A DNA stretch of 64,000 bases from Micromussa lordhowensis (taxonomy: Eukaryota; Cnidaria; Anthozoa; Scleractinia; Lobophylliidae), in assembly GCA_964020085.1 (NCBI GenBank), contig OZ026608.1:19416144-19480143 (forward strand). Reading direction: 5' to 3'. Made by a program: the position numbers and the translations under genes. The stretch's first letter is position 1; every line of letters starts with the position of its first letter. The notes under the pieces were generated by a model, which was not told the DNA's origin, searched no databases, and worked only from the letters and a program-made list of their open reading frames with translations. Positions 36,424-47,479 of this stretch are shown here, piece after piece.

Positions 36424-36862
36424 TTTGATATTTTTGATATTTATTTATTTGCCACACTACAATAATTACAAAAGGATGCCAAAAAAATAAAATGTAGGAA
36501 GAGATGGCGAGGAGGCCTAAAAGAAACTATAGAGCTTATGTTAATTAGGCCTCCTCAATTACAATTTTTCGAAGATGGCATAAAAAAATTACGGCGACGG
36601 ATACAATATAATATCAGGTGAAAAATTTAAACTAATCAATATTACGGAAGTTTACAAATGTTGAATATTAAAAGGCTTTTTCCCAAGATTTTTGTTGGAG
36701 TATACTAGTAATTATTGCAAATAAATGCCTTAAGTGCTCTTTTAAAGGAGAAAGGTGAGGAAGCGTTGATGATGTTGGTGTTTAAGGTGTTGTAAAATTT
36801 AGGTCCTTGATAAAAAACGGAAAATTGTTTGGTTCGAGTATGACAGAAAGGCAGACGAATAG
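36424..36862 (-). mobile_element. 5'-truncated non-LTR retrotransposon fragment
   Basis: Inserted in a block continuous in unit 1 (near 6437). The minus strand at 36862-36708 encodes the extreme C-terminus of a LINE reverse transcriptase (RTKQFSVFYQGPKFYNTL, then SFKRALKAFI). It is followed by a 3' UTR ending AAATAAATAAATATC. It differs from the element at 9752. Confidence 0.75.
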
Positions 36863-38217
36863 GGCTTTACAAAAAAAAAACAAAGCATGATCAAGGCCTT
36901 TTTGTATTTTGCTTTATAATAAAGCTGAAATTTTTTCTCAGAAATGGGTTTCAAACAGGTCTTACTTCTACGTCTCTTAGGTCATGTGCGCAGTTACGAC
37001 ATCATGGATTATAAACTTAGTGTTTTGGTTTGCCAACTCTTTCTCAAAGAACATCAGAATTCCTTCAAGAAAATAACACACCACTTGGGGTCTAATTGTT
37101 AATTCTGTGGCAGAGCTATGTTGTTTTAGTTGTGAAAATTCGTCTTTTGACTTGGGAATAAATTGAGCTTTGTAGTGACCTTAACTGCACATACACAGAA
37201 ATGGCTGATGATGACATAAGCTGTGTGCATTGTACTCTCAAAGAGCACACTGTTTAAACTAGTGGGAGCACTTTTACATTTTCATCTCAGTCAATGTAAC
37301 ATGCAGACCGTGGACACTCCAGACTGCTGAGGGTGAAATGAGACTGCCAATTCTAGACTTTGAAACTGATTCACATTACTATTTGCATTATTACATTTCC
37401 ATTATTGAACATCAACTGTAAACAGACCAACCAAAGTGTTATTCAGGCTAACCTACATAATATTCAGAGTAATGGTGTTGCAATTCAGGCTACCCAGAGT
37501 GGAGACTTTCACTCTCATTAGCTTGGATAACGGCTTGTTTCGCCTGTTTATGGTTAGCACTAGATAATGGAAATAACACTGTATTTTACCCCTGGTTCCT
37601 AGACTGAAGTCCATAGTCTGTCTGTAGTCTGCAGTCTGCATGTTACACCGACCAAGCTGACATTATATTATAAATAAAATGAAATCGATAGTAACTGCCA
37701 CAATTCAACACATTTTATGAATGTATTTAAAAGACATTAAGACCATCGTACTAAAGATTGTTGTTGCAGTTGTCACTTTTGTAATTGTTTATCAAAGTTT
37801 ACAATAAGGCTACAATTGTAGTTTACACTGATATCCTGAGTAGCAATGCATGTATAAATTGCAGTGTAGAAAATACTTTTAGTGAATCCTTGGACTTATA
37901 AGCCAGACTTTACATGTGTAAATTACAGTTCATCCTTTGTTTACCTGAGTAATTATACTAAAACAATTATTCACCTCAAGCTTGTGAATATTGGTAAAAA
38001 TTCCCCTCAATTTCCTCTCAGCGAATATTTAATTTGGCTATGGTGAATAATTGTTAAACATTACACCCGGTCTGTACTCTGCAGTCTACAGTTTGCATTT
38101 TACACTAACCAGTCTACATTGTATCATAAATAAAATAAAATCAATAGTAACTACAACAATTCAACACAACAATTCAATGTATTTAATAGTTCCTTAAGAC
38201 CATCGTAACTTAGTAAT
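36863..38217. other. ZNF4 upstream flank, middle part
   Basis: Paralogous to 6440-7256 and to 20040-20620. Contains both copies of the GACCAGTTGACATTTTAT-like block. No gene. Confidence 0.5.
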
Positions 38218-39261
38218 GTGTAGTTCCAGAAAATATCAATACCCCCACCACGGAGGGAATTTCACGTAAGCCCCCCTCCCCTCCCCTCCTCGGAATTTCC
38301 ATTTTTTGACCAGTAAAATAACCCCCCACCCCTCCGGAATTTTCACTACTATTTTGTACAACCCCCATACCCTCTGGAAAAAATAGTTTTGGCACGAAAG
38401 TGTGTTAAAGTAAAAGTAAACACTCCAAACATTTAGCCATCTGCAATGCACATAACTACTAAGCTTAATATTCTCGATCGATGATTGTAACATCTATATA
38501 GATACTCGCAAAGAAAGCATTCAAGATTAGTGAAACATGCTTTAAAAGAAGAGAAAATGGAAACTTGTCAAATTACCTTCCAACACGACCAACTCCCTTT
38601 GAAAATGTGGTACAATTTCTATTGAGGACTGATAAAATGCGTGTGTATGAAATTGACACTGTACTTTTATTGCGAACACGATCGCTAACAGAGTCGAGAC
38701 GAAAGCCAATTTTACAGCAAAACTACATACAAATAGACAGAGATAAACAGGGATATGAAATTCTCAAGTGTGTGAAATCGTAACATCATTTCTACCTTTA
38801 TAAAGAAACTAATTTTCATGAAAGAAATCGACTGCCACTTCGAAGACCGATGCGAAAACAAACTAGGCTAGTCTCTAGTGCTTTTCGGTCCACAAGGTGA
38901 CTGAATGTGGACTGGTAACAAGTAATGGCAGCAATGTCCACGCAAAGACACGTTCTTCACATTTGTTAGCTTCCAAAACGCTTTTTGAAGAAGGAAAATG
39001 TATTTCAAATTGAATGCGAGTCAAAAACAAGTATCCAAGCCAGTACTTTTCAAGTGAAAGTTCTACTTAGTAGGTAAGAGAGGATTTTTGAACAGCTAGA
39101 TCGACACTCAAATGCAAATTGAATCAAAAGACCTCTGGAAACTAAATCGATCATACAAGCCCCCTTCCCACTGGAATTTCCTGAGTCTTTGACCCCCCCC
39201 TTCCATTCGGAATTTGCAATTCCCTCCGTGGTGGGGGTATGGATATTTTCTGGAACCACAC
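38218..39261. mobile_element. TIR element of 1.04 kb without transposase
   Basis: The ends are inverted (GTGTAGTTCCAGAAAATATC on the left; complement of GTGTGGTTCCAGAAAATATC on the right), continuing about 45 bp through a GGTGGGGGTAT-like block. AAT flanks both ends (38215-38217 and 39262-39264). The element is absent in unit 2. No ORF looks real. Confidence 0.75.
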
Positions 39262-39883
39262 AATTCTTCATCACTGCTAGTTTTGAGTCCCTTGAATCAC
39301 GAAAAAACAATGAAAAAAACAAAGAGACTTACACTGTAGGGTCCACCTCAAAGAATGAACAACCGCCTATGGTATATCATAAACTGCCACTTATAAGCTC
39401 CTCCACTTAACCCCCCCCCCCCTCCCCAACCCGGTTGAATTTTCATCTACTTGTAAACCAAAAAATTCAGCTAGTTATAACACTCTTCCCCCCAACCCCC
39501 CGCACATAAGTTCCCCTCAAGTTTTCCTTGTCTTGATTTCGTTTCATTATTATGCTTTATTAAAAGCTTAGTTACAAACCAGTAGCTGAAACCTATTTCA
39601 AGCAACATAGCTATAGCTTGTTTCGAAATGATTTTATTTATTCTGGTTTATAAGCCCCCTCGGGTATAAGCCCTACCCCGCTCCCCCAACCCCCCGCTTA
39701 TAAGCCCATCTAAAAACCCTTTCGAGGTTGTATAAGCTCAGGGCGAAGAGAGGCAGTTTATGGTAAATTTCTACATAAAAAACACAGACTCCTCATTTCT
39801 ATATTCCATGCGATGAAAAGAAGTGACGTCGTGTTCTTTAACTTAGATAGACATGGAAAAGGAATTCTTATAGACTCTCTTAC
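39262..39883. other. ZNF4 upstream flank, distal part
   Basis: Matches 20625-21233. Includes poly-C tracts near 39412 and 39490. No gene. Confidence 0.5.
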
Positions 39884-39970
39884 CTTTATAAACCAGCGAC
39901 GAGATCTTCGACTCAGGCCGCCATTACGATGATTACACTAGACCCCAGTCTCTCAACCGTAGAATTTCAA
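39884..39970 (-). other. Candidate non-coding first exon of ZNF4
   Basis: Minus strand: TTTATAAAG followed by GTAAGAG (donor at 39883), the same block as at 9151 and 21234. The short upstream ORF here is cut to ATGGCGGCCTGA. Confidence 0.4.
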
Positions 39971-40259
39971 GGTTGGGGACTGGGTATCTACATATGACTC
40001 ATCCTTTGTTCCCAGAAATTAGCTTGCGTTGCAGCAGGACGTGACACAAAATCAGCTAAAATCCCCGGTATAGTGGCGGTTTAGACTGCGACGCAGTCTA
40101 CCGAGAACTACGCTAGTCTAATTTGCTTCTGAAACATGTTTCGTTCCCAAGGAAAGCAGGGAAAAAAATAGATAAACAAATTACAATATTTAGAGACGAA
40201 GCCACATCAGCCTTAGCTGGTTTTCATGCGGGTTCTCTATCCTGGTCGAACTGGAGTTT

Positions 40260-40400
40260 AGAAATGTTGGTTAATCAAGTGGCAATATAACTGCTCTGGA
40301 AGAATTCCTTATGTCCCACACAAAGGTTTGGTTTTATCTGCAACTCTGAGAGAAAACGTGTTGTTCGGATAACCGTACGAAGAGTTACACAAATTTGAAT
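40260..40400 (+). pseudogene. ABCC-type transporter fragment, copy 3
   Basis: From 40292 the plus frame reads CSGRIPYVPHKGLVLSATLREN, then VLFG and a TAA at 40370, followed by PYEELH. It is the same relic as at 21635, with more substitutions (Gln to His, WVFSG to LVLSA). Confidence 0.62.
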
Positions 40401-41526
40401 TTTTCGTACTAGTAATTAAAAATCCTTCAACAAGATCTTGACAAAAGGTTCAGTATTGTTTCAGTTAAATGAATGCACTGTTCCTTCCTTCTAAAAGTCT
40501 TTTATACGTGCGCTAATAACCTGAGTGTTGTGTTTTGTTCAAAAACAAGCTCATTCTCCTCCTGGGTCTCCTTTAGCTTCCCTTCAGCGCTGCAATCTCC
40601 GTCAGTAAAGTCGAATCTAATTGGTTTGTTTTACTTCCTCGTATAATTATCAATGTTTTGATTCGTGTTAAGTTTGTAACTGAGATATATTTCGTTGCTC
40701 AAAGAACAAAACAATTGTGTATGCAGACGAGAAACTCAAGCCCCGATTATTGACCTCGAGCATGTGGTTGTATATTAGGTAATGGTAATACTGAGTGGAC
40801 TCCAATTCGGTCTGTAATCATACAAGTGATAACAAAATCGGACGACCAGGCAGCGGGAGTCTGATTTTTTTATAGCAAGTATGATTACAGACCGAATAGT
40901 ACCGCGCATTAATGACGTCACGAAAATTTAACCCCTAGTGTGACTCAGACAAACAAACCATTCCATGCGCTACTTCTTTGAGAGCAATGTATGAAACAAC
41001 AGCGTGAGCTCTTGAACGCGATACACAGCGATCAATTTAGAAATTCGATGGCCTCTCTAGGTTAAAATGTTGCAGAAAACCCACGATATGTGTCTTGGAA
41101 TAATGAAATTACAGAGTTTCAAGAAGGGCGTCAAAATATGATGGGCTTTTCATGTATGAAGGCTGTTTACGAATACACTCGTTACCTCCACAGCAAAAGA
41201 ATATTACTATTGTATCCGACATTCAGGTGTATCAATCACAAAAAAACCAGCAAGCCATCAAACAAATACCATAAAGAAATAACGTAGATCCGATTACCGT
41301 GAGTAGCCCAATCTGCAGCGATCTGTCTTCCCCTATAAAAACAGTTTTAGCCCGCGCTATTTATATTACACTATCGCGCCAACATAACTACGATCTGAGA
41401 TATTTGCAGTTGAGGTCTGCTCACAGTCACAGATTTGTTTATGTGCTCGGATAAATATGGCTCCATTAAAAATCTAGGCCCTCCAAATTGCACAGTACAC
41501 TAATTCTGCTATGAATTTAGGATGGT
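40401..41526. other. Spacer between units 4 and 5 with foldback repeat
   Basis: Up to about 40620 it matches 21761-21960. An 18-bp perfect inverted repeat (TTCGGTCTGTAATCATAC at 40806-40823 and complement at 40879-40896) suggests a MITE of unknown limits. No gene. Confidence 0.45.
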
Positions 41527-42829
41527 CTAAGTCTGAGTCATGAGGCGGGTCTCTGGTGATGTAATATTGCCCCCGCAGGGTTTTGGCCCGGAGTCCAAAA
41601 CCCGAGGAGGCATTAATAGGACCCCCCGCGTATAAAGAATGTAAAATATTGGTGTAGTATCGGTAGTGTCCGAATCGAGCCCGATTTGAAGAAACTTTCC
41701 GCGCACGGCGGTCCCGGTTTATTTTTCAGTAAGCTATAACACAGCCGGTAAAATTGTGCATCTAATCCAACGCGAAAAACGGAGAACAATATCAGACAAT
41801 AATGGCCGCACGCGGGAAAAAAGACTTCTCCTTTGAAGCAAAGTATTGTTAGTCCTGCGATGACGTCACAGGCCAACTCGCCCCATTCTTCGCTACTGCT
41901 CGGCCATAGCCGTGGAAGGGGCTAAGATTACAGACTATAAAAACTCGTAGAAGATTAACCAAAATAACTACAACGACAATTTTTTCGCAGTGTTCATCCA
42001 AAAAATGAGATTTATATAAACGAAAAAAACTTTGGGGTTAGTTGCACTTTAAAGGTTATTAGAGCAATACTTTATAGGTAGAAATTCCTGGGCGCATAGA
42101 ACATTGGCTCAGAACGTTCTTCGAATCGTTCGAGGCCATAAGTCGCATCCTAGAGTGACGGTTTTGTGCAGTCTTTTAGCTATATCTTTTTTTCCTCACG
42201 AACAATTTTTGTCTTAAGTTTTTAAGGATAATCTGTACACCAAAAAGAAAACAACCATTTATTTCGCTGTTGAGCTTAGCTTGAGGGAAATCTCTTAGGA
42301 TGAGTACTTGCACGCACTCATGTGCTCGCGCTGATGGCGCGAAAATGGTGAGCAGTAGGGATGCGCATTGAAATACTGAGGAATCACCTTAAATGTAGCT
42401 TACGCAAGGCGCGGGAAAACGTCTGCGAGTGGACCGATTTGGTTTGGTTTTACATTCCGATTGGCCTAAAGTGGTCCGAGTTTTTAAAGCCAATCGTGTA
42501 GGGTACTTAATGCAAAACTAATTACTTTCCGACATTAAAACGAAAACCGCTCAATCTACCTTTCTGCATTAAGTTTATTATAACTTAAAAAAAGATTCTG
42601 CACAAGCAGAGTAACAGATGGATCCTTTGAACTTAAAGGGAAACATACAAGAACTCTTCTCTGGAAATTACGTTTGCTTCAAACTACAGAAAAATTGCAA
42701 AGTTCGTTAACTACTGAATTTCACTACTTTGAGGAATAACAACATTCCCGAAGCAACAACTTTAACAAAAATTATTATAAACAACATTATTATAAACAAG
42801 AACGAAAAAAAAAGAGCAAAGGGCAAGGT
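41527..42829. repeat. Unit 5 head remnant and ZNF5 3' flank
   Basis: A shortened head module (41527-41822) is joined directly to the ZNF downstream module (from about 41823). Large internal deletions relative to units 1 and 3. No gene. Confidence 0.6.
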
Positions 42830-44414
42830 TTAGATACGCGTCGTCTGGCTATATCTCATATGATCATCGTAATGTTGGATAAGACATGGCTCCCTACTAA
42901 ATTCTTTCTGACAAATCCAACAGGTCAGGCTTTCAACTTGGCTTAAATTTTCTTCAGTCGACGACATCAACATACCAGACTTTTTGCTAGCATGAGTTGT
43001 TGTTGGCTCCTGAAGATGTATTCTAAGTTTTAGGTTCTGACCATGCTGCTTGCGTTTTAACGAACTGTCTTTTGCGTGTTTTTGTTCATGACGCCTGCAA
43101 TTTGATAATTGCCTAAAGCACTTATTACAATGCTTGCATGTATATGGCTTCTCTCCTGCGTGAGTTCGTTCATGTATCTTGCACTCTGATGACTGGCTAA
43201 AGCACTTATTACAATACTTGCATGCATACGGCTTCTCTCCTGTGTGAGTTCGTTCATGTATCTTGCACTCTGATGACTGGCTAAAGCACTTTTGACAATA
43301 CTTCCATGTATACGGCTTCTCTCCTGTGTGAGTTCGTTCATGAATCTTGCAATATGATGAGAGGCTAAAGCACTTTTTACAATACTTGCATGCATACGTA
43401 CGGCTTCTCTCCTGTGTGAGTTCGTTCATGTCTCTTGCAATTTGATGAGCCGGTAAAACCCTTATTACAAAACTTGCATGTATACGGCTTCACTCCAGTG
43501 TGAGTTCGTTCATGTATCTTGCACTGTGATAACTGGCTAAAGCACCTTTGACAATACTTGCATGTATACGGCTTCTCTCCTGTGTGAGTTCGTTCATGTA
43601 TCTTGCAATTTGATGACTGGCTAAAGCACTTTTGACAATACTTGCATGTATACGGCTTCTCTCCTGTGTGAGTTCGTTCATGTATCTTGCACTCTGATGA
43701 CTGGCTAAAGCACTTTTGACAATACTTGCATGTATATGGCTTCTCTCCTGTGTGAGTTCGTTCATGTATCTTGCAATTTGATGAGAGGCTAAAGCACTTT
43801 TTACAATACTTGCATGTATACGGCTTCTCTCCTGTGTGAGTTCGTTCATGTATCTTGCACTCTGATAACTGGCTAAAGCACTTTTGACAATACTTGCATG
43901 TATACGGCTTCTCTCCTGTGTGAGTTCGTTCATGTATCTTGCAATGTGATGAGAGGCTAAAGCACTTTTTACAATACTTGCATGCATACGGCTTCTCTCC
44001 TGTGTGAGTTCGTTCATGTATCTTGCAATTTGATGAGAGGCTAAAGCACTTTTTACAATACTTGCACGCATAGGGCTTTTCTCCTGTGTGAGTTCGTTTG
44101 TGTTTCTTGCAATCTGATGCCTGACGAAAGCACTTTTTACAATGCTTGCATGTATACGGCTTCTCTCCTGTGTGAGTCCGTTCGTGTATCTTGCAATGTG
44201 ACGACTGGTTAAAGCACTTTTTACAATACTTGCATGTATACGGCTTCTCTCCTGTGTGAGTTCGTTCATGTTTCGTGCAATTTGATGGCTGGTTAAAGCA
44301 CTTTTTACAATACTTGCATGTAAACGGCTTAACTCCTGTGTGAGTTCGCTCATGTTCCTTGCAAACTGATGATCGGCTAAAGCACTTATTGCAATGGTTG
44401 CATGAATACGGCAT
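42830..44414 (-). pseudogene. C2H2 zinc-finger array protein, ZNF5, with 4-bp frameshift
   Basis: Minus strand from the ATG at 44414 (MPYSCNHC): 12 fingers in frame. In the thirteenth a 4-bp duplication (ATACGTACGG where paralogues have ATACGG, near 43395) shifts frame, and the protein ends shortly after in VCMQVL (43377). The last 4 fingers (one with Trp for Cys, KPYTWKYC), the tail and the divergent CWIC finger are open in the next frame (43429-42830). ZNF6 has the same lesion, so it predates their duplication or was copied between them. A truncated 12-finger protein could still be made. Confidence 0.82.
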
Positions 44415-47279
44415 CTTTTCAACTGTCCTGTCAATATGGATGAAAGAGAAAAAGAAAATATCACATTAGGTTGTTATTTAACAGGTAGCCCATTGCATAC
44501 TCGACTTAATTCATTCGATTTACATGTTTTGAGAGCGTTCCTAGCCATTTTCTGATTGTAAGCCTTCATGGCCGTAAAAGTCCCTGTTAGTATGCCTCAG
44601 GGCTCTCATGTAGGGAAAGGGGCATGAGTAATTTCAAGCTAAGGTAAAACGCGGCTTTTTTGGTTATTTTTTTGCCAAATTTAAAAACAAGTGGCCTGAA
44701 TGAGTGAACCCTTTTAAGAAGAACACTTTTAAGTAGAGCACTAACTAGCCACACACAGGTTGGAAACTTCTCTAAAATCTTAAATTGCATGAAAGTGTAA
44801 TTTATCACAGCAAGTTTGGAGCTTGTAATAAATAAAAATATACAGAATCATCTGATAAATGATAAGGTCAACATTGTAATGGACTGAAATCTTATCTATG
44901 GGGGAGTACAAATACTCCTTGTTGCCTCAAGCGACTGAAATGAAAGATGTGTACCTGTCTAGCCACTAGACTGGAAGGCAGATTTAACGTTTTACCTTCC
45001 TATTATATGGTCACAATTATGTCATTTTGTAGTTAACAAATTTGAATTTAAACTGAGCTTAAATTGACCAGTACTAATTGTGTCCTGATAAGGTATAAAG
45101 TTGAATAGGATAGGGAAATCAGTTTTTGGAACAAAAAGTTTAATCATTAACTTTATTGTGTAAACTACTTTTGCCTAATTTTACACCCCCAAATGTTACA
45201 ACAGAACAATTTATTCTCCTTTACTTCCCTCAAAGAGGTGCAAATATATCATCTTGTGGAATTGTACTGTAGGTAATTTAAGTTTATGTTTCATTTGTTT
45301 ATTTCCCTACATATCACTGATTAACTGTGAAAACTGAATAGAGAAACAATTCACAGATTTTTTATTAGATCAAGCAGGTGTAACTTAAGATTTTCTGTCT
45401 ACCGAGATTTTCTGGTCAAAGGGAGCTAATCATGGCTATATGTAATTTGCTATAAAGTTACATCACTGATGTCAAATTTTTAACAAAAACAATACACTAT
45501 AACAGCATTCTCACTGCACATTAGTTCTACAATTTGACAAGTTATTTGAATAGCTCTCATTACACTGTATTCTGTAGATAACCCTTAACCATTCACTCTT
45601 GTTTTTGTCAGAACACACTTTTAAAATCAGCGACAAGGTTTTTTTTGCTTAAAACTATTGTTTAAACACTGACTTAGTAGTGGTGCTAGTTAAATATGCT
45701 AGTTTCCAAATAAAAAAGGCTTGACCATCATTTTGTCTGTTATAAAGCAGGCAACAAAGTGACAAGAGCAGGGCAGAAATGTCACATAAAACACAAACAA
45801 CAGAGCTGCATTTCTCCCAGCTTCTCTAGTGTTCTCTTCAATACTTGGAGGGCTTTACAAAAAAAATAAGCATGATTAAGGCCTTTTTGTATTTTGCTTT
45901 ATAATAAAGCTGAATTTTTTTTCTCAGAAAATGGGTTTTAAACAGCTCTTAAGGCTGGTTTTTACTAGCGCATAAGCATAAGCATAAGCCGACATACGCA
46001 GACGCAATAAGACGTTGATGATTATCACCTTTTGTTTGAAATTTTCCTAACAAAAAGCGCTAATTATCAACATCTTACTACGTCTGCGTATGTTGGCTTA
46101 CGCTTATGCTTATGCGCTAGTGAAAACCAGCCTTAACTCTTAGGTCCCATAGGTCATGTGCTCAGTTATGATGTCACAGATTATAAACTTAGTGTTTTGG
46201 TTTGCCAACTCTTTCTCAAAGAGCATCAGAGTTCCTTCAAGGAAAATACACACCACTTGGGGTCTTATTGTTAAATCTGTGGCAGAGCTATGTTGTTTTA
46301 GTTGTGAAAATTCGTCTTTTGACTTGGGAAAAAATTGAGCTTTGTAATCACCTTAACTTCATATACACAAAAATGGCTGATGATGACATAAGCTGTGCGC
46401 ATTGTATTCTCAAAAAGCACTCTGTTTAAACTAGTGGGAGCACTATACATGTTCATCTCAGTCAATCTAACATGCAGACCGTGGACACTCCAGACTGCTG
46501 AGGGTGAAATGAGACTGCCAATTCTAGACTTTGAAACTGATTCACATTACCATTTCCATTATTCCATTTCCATTATTGAACATCAACTGTAAACAGACCA
46601 ACCACAGTGTTATTGAGGCTAACCTACATATATTCAGAGTAATGGTGTTGCAATTCAGGCTATCCAGAGTGGAGACTTTCACTCTCATTAGCTTGAATAA
46701 TGGCTTGTTTCGCCTGGTTATGGTTAGCACTCGATAATGGAAATAACACTGCATTTTACCCCTGGTTCCTAGTCTGCAGTCCATAGTCTGTCTGTAGTCC
46801 GCAGTCTGCATGTTACATCACCAAGTTGACATTTTATTATCAATAAAATGAAATCAATAGTAACTGCCAGAATTCAACACATTTTATGAATGTATTTAAA
46901 AGACATTAAGACCATCGTACTAACGCTTGTTGTTGCAGTCGTCACTTTTGTAATTCTTTATCAAAGTTTACAATTGTAAGGCTACAATTGTAGTTTACAC
47001 TGACATCCTGAGTCGCAATGCATGTATAATTATTGCAGTAAAGAAAATACTTTTAGTCAATCCTTGGACTTATAAGCCAGACTTAACATGTGTAAATTAA
47101 CGGTTCGTCCTTTGTTTACCTGAGTAATTATACTAAAACAATTATTCACCTCAAGCTTGTGAATATTGGTGAATATTCCCCTCAATTTCCTCTCAGCGAA
47201 TATTTACTTTGGCTATGGTGAATAATTGTTATACGTTACAACCGCTCTGTACTCTGCAGTCTACAGTCTGCATTTTACG
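44415..47279. repeat. Left arm of the unit 5/6 palindrome
   Basis: ZNF5 upstream flank. Reverse-complement match to 47834-50681 with only scattered differences by eye, including the shared MITE. In other units the same region is the ZNF upstream intron. No gene. Confidence 0.8.
45953..46132. mobile_element. Foldback MITE flanked by TTAA (left arm)
   Basis: 180 bp that folds on itself almost end to end (GGCTGGTTTTTACTAGCGC and complement). Direct TTAA on both sides (45949-45952, 46133-46136). Absent from units 1, 2 and 4 at this site. Confidence 0.8.
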
Positions 47280-47479
47280 NNNNNNNNNNNNNNNNNNNNN
47301 NNNNNNNNNNNNNNNNNNNNNNNNNNNNNNNNNNNNNNNNNNNNNNNNNNNNNNNNNNNNNNNNNNNNNNNNNNNNNNNNNNNNNNNNNNNNNNNNNNNN
47401 NNNNNNNNNNNNNNNNNNNNNNNNNNNNNNNNNNNNNNNNNNNNNNNNNNNNNNNNNNNNNNNNNNNNNNNNNNNNNNN
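47280..47479. other. Assembly gap of 200 N at palindrome centre
   Basis: Exactly 200 N, most likely a placeholder. By comparison with unit 2, the first-exon blocks of both ZNF5 and ZNF6 should lie inside the missing sequence. Confidence 0.95.
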
